Source: an uncultured Oscillospiraceae bacterium (GTDB taxonomy: Bacteria; Bacillota; Clostridia; Oscillospirales; Ruminococcaceae). From it: a stretch of 17,960 nt of DNA. The DNA lies in assembly GCA_934232845.1 (NCBI GenBank), contig CAKQGD010000038.1:1-17960 (forward strand). The letters run 5' to 3'. The notes under the pieces were generated by a model. That model was not told the DNA's origin and did no database searches. It saw nothing but the letters and a program-made list of their open reading frames with translations. Shown here one piece after another: positions 1 through 4,506 of the stretch; the stretch's first letter is position 1; the number at the start of each line of letters is the position of its first letter. The position numbers were made by a program, and so were the translations under genes.

Positions 1-150
1 AGCGAACAGCGCGAAGGTTTTTTCGGGCACCACAAGCGGACGAAGTATCGCCGCGCCGCCTGCGGCGGAAAAAGCGGCGTAACTGAGAGCGCCGCGGTCA
101 AAGCCGACAGCGACGAGCAGGAGCGCCCGTCGGCTTTGGGTACCGCAAGC
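1..150 (+). repeat. 113-bp structured repeat, partial tail plus one full unit
   Basis: Positions 1-37 are the tail of one unit (loop, GGTTTTTTCG arm, ACCAC end). Positions 38-150 are a complete 113-bp unit starting GGACGAAG. In the full unit, stem 1 arms lie at 45-54 and 74-83 around a small CCGCC/GGCGG hairpin. Stem 2 has an outer pair GCGGT (94-98) with ACCGC (142-146) and an inner pair AAAGCCGAC (100-108) with GTCGGCTTT (129-137), enclosing a 20-nt loop. The inner stem differs completely in sequence from the other copies in this window but still pairs perfectly. No protein coding is apparent. The window starts inside the repeat, so the array probably continues to the left. Confidence 0.85.
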
Positions 151-170
151 GGGAAAACTCTTTCGTTCCA

Positions 171-322
171 CTCCACAGCCGGAGGAAATCGCGGTGTTTT
201 TCTCACGGTATTTTTTCAAAGAATAGCGTAGAATCCAATTCGCCGCGCCCTGTGGGCGGAGAACCCCTCTCGCCCCGCTCCACGGCCGGAGGAGATCGCG
301 GTGCTTTTTATCACAGAGTACC
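171..322 (+). repeat. Second repeat family, two copies (about 171-210 and 278-322)
   Basis: Two related segments read CCACRGCCGGAGGARATCGC followed by GGTG, a short T run and TCAC. A third copy lies at 3587-3635, where it runs directly into a 113-bp unit. The copy at 278-322 ends GTACCGCAA and can pair GCGGT with ACCGC, like the base of stem 2 in the 113-bp unit. This suggests the family is a variant or relic of the same element with another apical part. Positions 225-277 between the copies also contain a degenerate version of the CGCGCCCTG-GGGCG hairpin. No gene is seen here. Confidence 0.6.
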
Positions 323-379
323 GCAAAGACCGCTTGGAAATCCCTCTTCCTAAAAAACAATGCAAAGGGTTCTCCTTTT

Positions 380-460
380 TAAAACTCCTTATGTGTCTCC
401 ACCGTCGCCGCAGGTTTCAAAAACGGCCCCGCCGCACCTGCGAAATTTTCTTACGCCGCC
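380..460 (+). repeat. Third repeat family, left copy
   Basis: This segment closely resembles 3775-3855. Shared blocks include CACCGTCGC, a TTCAAAAA run and CCTGCGAAATTTTCTT followed by a GC-rich stretch. The two copies lie on either side of the two-component system genes and in the same orientation. No coding function is apparent; short open frames here do not persist between the copies. Confidence 0.55.
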
Positions 461-716
461 CGTTTTTTGCAAAGCCGTTTCGCCGGCGGTGATCCGCAGG
501 GAGGCGAGGGATCCTGTCGGGCGCCGCGGGCAGTCAATCTCCACAGAGTGAATCAAGCGTAGAATCCCCGCCGTACAAAAAGAATCGGCAGATTTCGACG
601 GCGGAAATGCCATCATCGTCCCATGCGGATCAAACAAGTGTAAACGCAGACTTTTTTCGGATCTGTCGGGCCGGTAAAATCTTTCCGTAAAAATTTCTTG
701 GGACAGATAAAAATGA
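461..716. other. Non-coding stretch without recognised gene
   Basis: No open frame here has a convincing ribosome-binding site or a recognisable product. The words GCGTAGAATCC occur near 556 and also near 226, again pointing to degenerate repeat material. A possible 7-bp stem (CCGCCGT with ACGGCGG) spans about 570-604. I see no RNA gene or promoter that I can support. Confidence 0.4.
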
Positions 717-763
717 GAAAAACAAAACAGCCGCCTCTGTTTTTCAAATGGAGACGGCTGTTT
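717..763 (-). terminator. Rho-independent terminator of the two-component operon
   Basis: The arms ACAGCCGCCTC (727-737) and GAGACGGCTGT (751-761) form an 11-bp stem with one mismatch and a 13-nt loop. Read on the minus strand, the hairpin is followed by TTTTGTTTTTC, a good U-tract. It lies about 20 bp after the histidine kinase stop codon. The plus-strand side also has TTTCTTTTT, so it could work in both directions. Confidence 0.85.
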
Positions 764-780
764 CTTTTTGGGATTTTGTT

Positions 781-2268
781 TTATTTCTCTTTGATATTAC
801 ATTCTGTTATATTTTGCTGCGGCGCAGAGAGCTGTTTTAGCTCCTGATCCTCCTGCTGCGGAGCTCGAGGTGCTTCAAACCAAAAGCAGCTGCCCTCGCC
901 GACGACACTTTCCACGCCATAGGGAAAGCCCTGCTTCTCCAGCGCGCCGTGCACAATCGACAGTCCCAGACCGCTGCCCGCAACCGGGCGCTGATGGGTG
1001 TTGCTGCTGCGGTAGTACCGTTCCCAGATCAGGGGAAGCTGTTCCTGCGGGATACCGCGGCCCGTGTCGCACACCTCGACGCGCAGGCCTGTCTTTCCGG
1101 AGAGGATGGAAACGGTCACGCGCTTATCCTCGCCCGTGTAATTGATCGCATTGGAAATCAGATTGTAGAGCACTTGTTCGGTAGCGGCACGGTCGGCGAG
1201 AATCCGGCATTCCTCACGGCATTCGCATCGCAGGTCGTAATCCGCACACGTCTGGGAAAAGCGGGAAATCACCTCTTCCGCCATTCGGCGCACGTCCAAC
1301 GGCTCCAAAATCATCTCGCGTTCGTGCATTTCGTCACGCGACACACGAATCAGGTCGTTGACCAGCGCGGAAAGACGGTCCGTCTCGTCGATGATGACGC
1401 CGAGCTGTTCGTCGCGCTTTTGTTTATTGTCTCCGGTCAGGTCGCGGATCATCTCCGCGTAGGCGCGGATCATCGTCAGCGGCGTCTTGAGATCGTGAGA
1501 AACATTCGCAACAAGCTCGCGGCGCAGTTCTTCCACGCGGGAAAGGCCGTTCGCCGAAAAATTCAGCGTGCTTGCCAGCTCCTCCAGCTCGTCGAAGCCG
1601 TCGCCGGTGTAATCCGCGCTGTAGTCGCCGTCCGCCAGCCGCTGCGCCTTTTTCGTAATGCTGCGGACAGGCTTCACCAGCTGGCGCGATAAAAACTGGG
1701 AGATTCCCAGCGAAAGCAGCACCAGTACAACCGTGATCACGCCCATCTGACTTTTTAAGATGGATTTCGTCGAGGCGATAGGCTGCAGCTGCGCATTGAG
1801 AAGAATGACTCTTCGCCCGCCCTGCTGCGTCGTGACGGAGCCGGCATAGATCACCATCTCGTCGCGGCCGAAGCCCTGCATGGTCTGCACCAGTTCTTCC
1901 TGTTCTCCCGCAACGACCGGGCCGACCGCGGTAAAAAGCTCGTCCACTTTTTTGGTATTGCCGAAGAAATTTTTGCTGCCCAGCATATCGCTGGACAAAA
2001 GCTGAACGCCCTGTTCGCTGAGAATAATGGCGCTCATATTCGTTTTATAGCAGATGCTCTCGAGATAGGCCGTTAAATCGGTATCGTCGATATGCTGTGC
2101 GATGTCGCGCCCCGCGCGGATCACCGTGTTTTTTTGCATGAATTCATAATAGGTGTTGAGAAAAACGATCTGAAACAGCCACAACAGGGCAACTGTCAGA
2201 GCCGTATAGGCGAGCAGTGAGAGGTGGATATTTCGCATGATGCTTTTTGTAAAGCGAGGTTTTTTCAA
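781..2268 (-). CDS. Sensor histidine kinase, HAMP/HisKA/HATPase type
   Basis: This is a membrane sensor kinase of 495 aa that would autophosphorylate and pass phosphate to the response regulator encoded 32 bp upstream. Transmembrane segments lie at about 17-37 and 174-192 and enclose an extracytoplasmic sensor domain of about 135 residues that I do not recognise. A HAMP linker follows (193-245). The HisKA H-box NVSHDLKTPL places the phosphorylated histidine at H258. The ATPase shows an N-box (NLISNAINYT, N373), DTGRGIP (401-407) and GSGLGLSIV (431-439). The start is a TTG at 2268, preceded by GGAGGT with a 9-nt gap; the next ATG, 10 codons in, lacks a site. Four cysteines (341, 348, 350, 354) cluster just before the ATPase domain. 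The last ~25 residues are Gln/Glu-rich. The signal sensed cannot be told, and no target gene is adjacent. Confidence 0.93.
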   Translation of the reverse strand: MKKPRFTKSIMRNIHLSLLAYTALTVALLWLFQIVFLNTYYEFMQKNTVIRAGRDIAQHIDDTDLTAYLESICYKTNMSAIILSEQGVQLLSSDMLGSKNFFGNTKKVDELFTAVGPVVAGEQEELVQTMQGFGRDEMVIYAGSVTTQQGGRRVILLNAQLQPIASTKSILKSQMGVITVVLVLLSLGISQFLSRQLVKPVRSITKKAQRLADGDYSADYTGDGFDELEELASTLNFSANGLSRVEELRRELVANVSHDLKTPLTMIRAYAEMIRDLTGDNKQKRDEQLGVIIDETDRLSALVNDLIRVSRDEMHEREMILEPLDVRRMAEEVISRFSQTCADYDLRCECREECRILADRAATEQVLYNLISNAINYTGEDKRVTVSILSGKTGLRVEVCDTGRGIPQEQLPLIWERYYRSSNTHQRPVAGSGLGLSIVHGALEKQGFPYGVESVVGEGSCFWFEAPRAPQQEDQELKQLSAPQQNITECNIKEK

Positions 2269-2300
2269 GAAAACCGCACCTCCCGCTTAAATTTCTTCCT

Positions 2301-2975
2301 TCAGACCTCAAATTTATATCCCATGGAGCGCAGCGTTACCACATAACCGCGGTAGGGGCCGAGATTCTGCCGCAGCATTTTGACATGCGTATCGAGCGTG
2401 CGGTCGTCGCCGAAATAATCGTAGCCCCAGATTTCCGTAATCAGGCGCTCGCGCGACAGGGCTATTCCCCGGTTTTTCACAAGGAAAAAGAGCAGTTCGT
2501 ACTCCTTTGGCGTCATCTGCGCAGGCACACCGTCCACCAGCACACGGCGGCCCGTCATGTCGATCTGCAGCCCGCCGAATTCGTACACCTCGTGCGCGGG
2601 GGAGTCCTCTTTCCCCTCGGAGCGCTGCAGCACCGCATTGACGCGGGCCATCAGCTCCTTGGGGGAAAAGGGCTTGACTACATAGTCATCGATGCCCAGC
2701 TCAAAGCCGAACAGTTTGTCGTATTCCTCTCCGCGCGCGGAAAGCATAATCACCGGCGTGCGGCAGAGCTTGCGGATCTCCTTCACAGCGGTGAATCCAT
2801 CCACCTGCGGCATCATAATATCCATGATGATCAGATCAAATGTGTCCTTGCGGCATTTTTCCACCGCCTCGCCGCCGTCGGCGGCCTCGGTCACCGTGTG
2901 TCCGGAAAATTCCGCGTATTCCTTTACAACAAAACGGATTTTCTGCTCGTCATCCACTACTAAGAGCTTTGCCAT
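2301..2975 (-). CDS. Response regulator, OmpR/PhoB family
   Basis: This DNA-binding response regulator (224 aa, the standard family length) pairs with the downstream kinase. The receiver domain covers about 1-120, with acidic D8/D9, phosphoacceptor D52 (IIMDIMMP), S79 and K101 (VVKPF). A winged-helix DNA-binding domain covers about 128-224 and ends with the typical TLRSMGYKFEV. The start is ATG 2975, with GGAGGT 8 nt upstream. The frame stays open to 3101, but that 42-residue extension reads through the parS site and promoter region and has no family counterpart. The stop lies 32 bp before the kinase start, so the two genes form one operon. Its regulon is unknown. Confidence 0.95.
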   Translation of the reverse strand: MAKLLVVDDEQKIRFVVKEYAEFSGHTVTEAADGGEAVEKCRKDTFDLIIMDIMMPQVDGFTAVKEIRKLCRTPVIMLSARGEEYDKLFGFELGIDDYVVKPFSPKELMARVNAVLQRSEGKEDSPAHEVYEFGGLQIDMTGRRVLVDGVPAQMTPKEYELLFFLVKNRGIALSRERLITEIWGYDYFGDDRTLDTHVKMLRQNLGPYRGYVVTLRSMGYKFEV

Positions 2976-2994
2976 GTGCTGTACCTCCGAAACG

Positions 2995-3013
2995 ATTCTA
3001 TTTCTATTAGAAT
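2995..3013. promoter_or_regulatory. Palindrome upstream of the response regulator, possible operator
   Basis: ATTCTA (2995-3000) and TAGAAT (3008-3013) form an inverted repeat with a 7-bp spacer, just upstream of the ribosome-binding site of the response regulator gene. A second near-palindrome, GTGGAAATTTTCAC, lies at 3054-3067. Either could be an autoregulatory site. I found no clear -35/-10 pair in this leader, so the assignment is tentative. Confidence 0.3.
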
Positions 3014-3084
3014 TCCCGTATGTGAAATTAAGATGAGAAAAAAGGGAAGAACAGTGGAAATTTTCACATTTCTGAAAAGCATCT

Positions 3085-3100
3085 TGTTTCACGTGAAACA
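3085..3100. other. parS: parS centromere site 1
   Basis: TGTTTCACGTGAAACA is a perfect 16-bp palindrome identical to the parS consensus bound by ParB/Spo0J in Firmicutes. ParB loads here and spreads, helping to segregate newly replicated origins and recruit SMC. The site lies about 110 bp upstream of the response regulator gene and directly before the 113-bp repeat array, roughly 9-11 kb from the origin candidates. parA and parB are not in the window. Confidence 0.95.
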
Positions 3101-3113
3101 ATCATAAGCTTAA

Positions 3114-3565
3114 GGACGAAGCCGTTCGGCGCGCCCTGCGGGCGATAAAGCCGAACGGCTGAGAGCGCCGCGGTCAAAAAAACCGAGCAGGCGAACAGCG
3201 CAAAGGTTTTTTCGGGTACCGCAAGCGGACGAAGTTACGCCGCGCCGCCTGCGGCGGAAGAAGCGGCGAAACTGAGAGCGCCGCGGTCGAAAAAACCGAG
3301 CAGGCGAACAGCACAAAGGTTTTTTCGGGTACCGCAAGCGGACGAAGTTACGCCGCGCCGCCTGCGGCGGAAGAAGCGGCGAAACTGAGAGCGCCGCGGT
3401 CAAAAAAACCGAGCAAGCGAACAACGCAAAGGTTTTTTCGGGTACCGCAAGCGGACGAAGTTACGCCGCGCCGCCTGCGGCGGAAGAAGCGGCGTAACTG
3501 AGAGCGCCGCAATCCAAAAAATCAAGCAAGCGAACAGCGCGTAGATTTTTTGGATAATTGCAAGA
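3114..3565 (+). repeat. Four tandem 113-bp structured repeats
   Basis: Four units start with GGACGAA at 3114, 3227, 3340 and 3453, a period of exactly 113 bp. Each has stem 1 (around an inner hairpin), a conserved linker TGAGAGCGCCGC, and stem 2 with a 20-nt loop containing AAGCGAACAGCGC or a close variant. Stem 1 is GCCGTTCGGC/GCCGAACGGC in unit 1 and GTTACGCCGC/GCGGCGTAAC in unit 4 (units 2-3 have one mismatch). Stem 2 is GCGGT/ACCGC with AAAAAACC/GGTTTTTT in units 1-3. In unit 4 it is GCAAT/ATTGC (3509-3513 with 3557-3561) and CCAAAAAATC/GATTTTTTGG (3514-3523 with 3544-3553). Changes are paired on both arms. There are no unique spacers between units, so this is not a CRISPR array. No gene is present. 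Confidence 0.92.
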
Positions 3566-3586
3566 GGAAAAACCTGTTCTCCCTAT

Positions 3587-3635
3587 TCTACGGCCGGGGG
3601 AGATCACGGTGTTTTTCTCAGAGGGTACCGCAAGC
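3587..3635 (+). repeat. Second repeat family, third copy
   Basis: CTACGGCCGGGGGAGATCAC is followed by GGTGTTTTTCTCAGAGG and GTACCGCAAGC. It matches the copies near 171 and 278 and joins directly to a full 113-bp unit at 3636. The junction GTACCGCAAGCGGACGAAG is the same as between tandem 113-bp units. This copy therefore takes the place of the 3' half of an upstream unit. Confidence 0.6.
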
Positions 3636-3748
3636 GGACGAAGTTACGCCGCGCCGCCTGCGGCGGAAGAAGCGGCGTAACTGAGAGCGCCGCAATCCAA
3701 AAAATCAAGCAAGCGAACAGCGCGTAGATTTTTTGGATAATTGCAAGA
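3636..3748 (+). repeat. Isolated 113-bp structured repeat unit
   Basis: This full unit is nearly identical to the unit at 3453-3565, including the GCAAT/ATTGC and CCAAAAAATC/GATTTTTTGG stems. It is separated from the four-unit array by 70 bp of second-family repeat. The sequence just after both copies is also alike (GGAAAAACCTGTTC versus GGGAAAACCTGTTC), so the duplicated block is somewhat longer than one unit. Confidence 0.88.
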
Positions 3749-3774
3749 GGGAAAACCTGTTCGGCCCGCCCTCT

Positions 3775-3855
3775 GAAAATCCCTTATTTATCTTCACCGT
3801 CGCGGCTTGCTTCAAAAAAGGTCTTGCTGCGCCTGCGAAATTTTCTTGCGGCGGC
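3775..3855 (+). repeat. Third repeat family, right copy
   Basis: This is the partner of 380-460, sharing CTTATNTRTCT, CACCGTCGC, TTCAAAAA and CCTGCGAAATTTTCTT blocks in the same order. It is imperfect, suggesting an old duplication or a dispersed intergenic element. Confidence 0.55.
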
Positions 3856-4162
3856 CGCAGGTCTGTCGTGACTGTAAGGCCCGCGCTTTGAGCACTCCCT
3901 GCGGCGTGAAAAGAGAGCATCTCCGCCGCACCAAAGGAAAAACCGGCGGCATGGATGCCAAAATTTCCGAAAGCACCACGGCACGGAGCAGCAGCAAAAT
4001 CCGTTTTCGGCAACACACCATCAAACAGATCTCAGGCAGCGCAAATCAAATTTGATAGAGTGACAGAACAAAAAGCGCGTTTAAATCCGCATTCTTTTCG
4101 TTTTTTCTCTCATCCTTTCAAGGGGACACCGTTTCGGCAGGTTGAGATCCTTTTCCCTTTGC
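3856..4162. other. Non-coding stretch between repeats and small membrane gene
   Basis: About 300 bp without a supportable gene. Overlapping short open frames exist on both strands, but none has a ribosome-binding site or a recognisable motif. No terminator with a clean U-tract is seen after the small membrane protein gene, which reads leftward into this stretch. Confidence 0.4.
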
Positions 4163-4408
4163 TTATTCAAACAACGATTCCATCTCGATTCTGCGTCCGC
4201 GCAGAAAACGGAGAAAGGGCGTGAAAGAGGCGAGATACGTCACCGAAAACACACCGCAGGCCGCATAGCCCATCGGACGGCGCAGTTTTTTGGGCAGCGT
4301 CAGCCCAAGCAGAATTCCAAACGTCAGCAGGCAGACCTTCAGCACGGCGATATCCTCCGTGCGCAGCGTCGCGATATATTCGTCGGTCAGTTCCAAGAGC
4401 CTTTTCAT
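4163..4408 (-). CDS. Small membrane protein of unknown function
   Basis: This 81-aa protein has a polar N-terminus (MKRLLELTDEYIATLRTED), a hydrophobic segment at about 19-37 (VLKVCLLTFGILLGLTLP), a basic turn (KKLRRP) and a second hydrophobic segment to about residue 70. It therefore looks like a two-helix membrane protein. From memory, similar short proteins in Clostridia are sometimes labelled 'permease of phosphate ABC transporter', but nothing here shows transport activity. The ATG at 4408 was chosen because AAAGGGTG lies just upstream; the longer frame to 4492 runs through the hairpin at 4441-4480. The gene is about 100 bp downstream of gyrA on the same strand and may be read through from it. 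Confidence 0.7.
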   Translation of the reverse strand: MKRLLELTDEYIATLRTEDIAVLKVCLLTFGILLGLTLPKKLRRPMGYAACGVFSVTYLASFTPFLRFLRGRRIEMESLFE

Positions 4409-4440
4409 TTTTAACACCCTTTCATTTATATTGTGCAAAG

Positions 4441-4480
4441 TCGGCCGCTTTCCTCCCAAAACAGGGAAGAGGGCGGCCGA
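4441..4480 (-). terminator. Long hairpin after gyrA, possible weak terminator
   Basis: TCGGCCGC (4441-4448) pairs with GCGGCCGA (4473-4480), and the stem continues inward with two G-T pairs and one mismatch to TCCC/GGGA, closing on a 6-nt loop, about 17 positions in all. On the minus strand it is followed only by CTTTGC, not a U-tract. Termination may be partial, or the hairpin may stabilise or process the gyrA mRNA end. Confidence 0.5.
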
Positions 4481-4484
4481 AATA

Positions 4485-4500
4485 TGTTTCACGTGAAACG
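4485..4500. other. parS: parS centromere site 2
   Basis: TGTTTCACGTGAAACG matches the 16-bp parS consensus at 15 of 16 positions; only the last base differs. It sits 6 bp beyond the gyrA stop codon and just before the hairpin at 4441-4480. It is 1.4 kb from the first parS, and the repeat array lies between them. Confidence 0.9.
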
Positions 4501-4506
4501 TTTTAA

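Noticed and set aside
2976..3101. N-terminal extension of the response regulator to 3101
   Set aside because: It reads through parS and lacks a ribosome-binding site; the ATG at 2975 has a good site and gives the standard length.
3110..3424. Open frame of about 104 codons across the left repeat array
   Set aside because: It exists only because the repeat unit lacks stops in that frame; it has no ribosome-binding site and encodes a repeated Arg/Pro-rich peptide.
3114..3748. CRISPR array
   Set aside because: The units are 113 bp, nearly identical and contiguous, with no unique spacers and no cas genes nearby.
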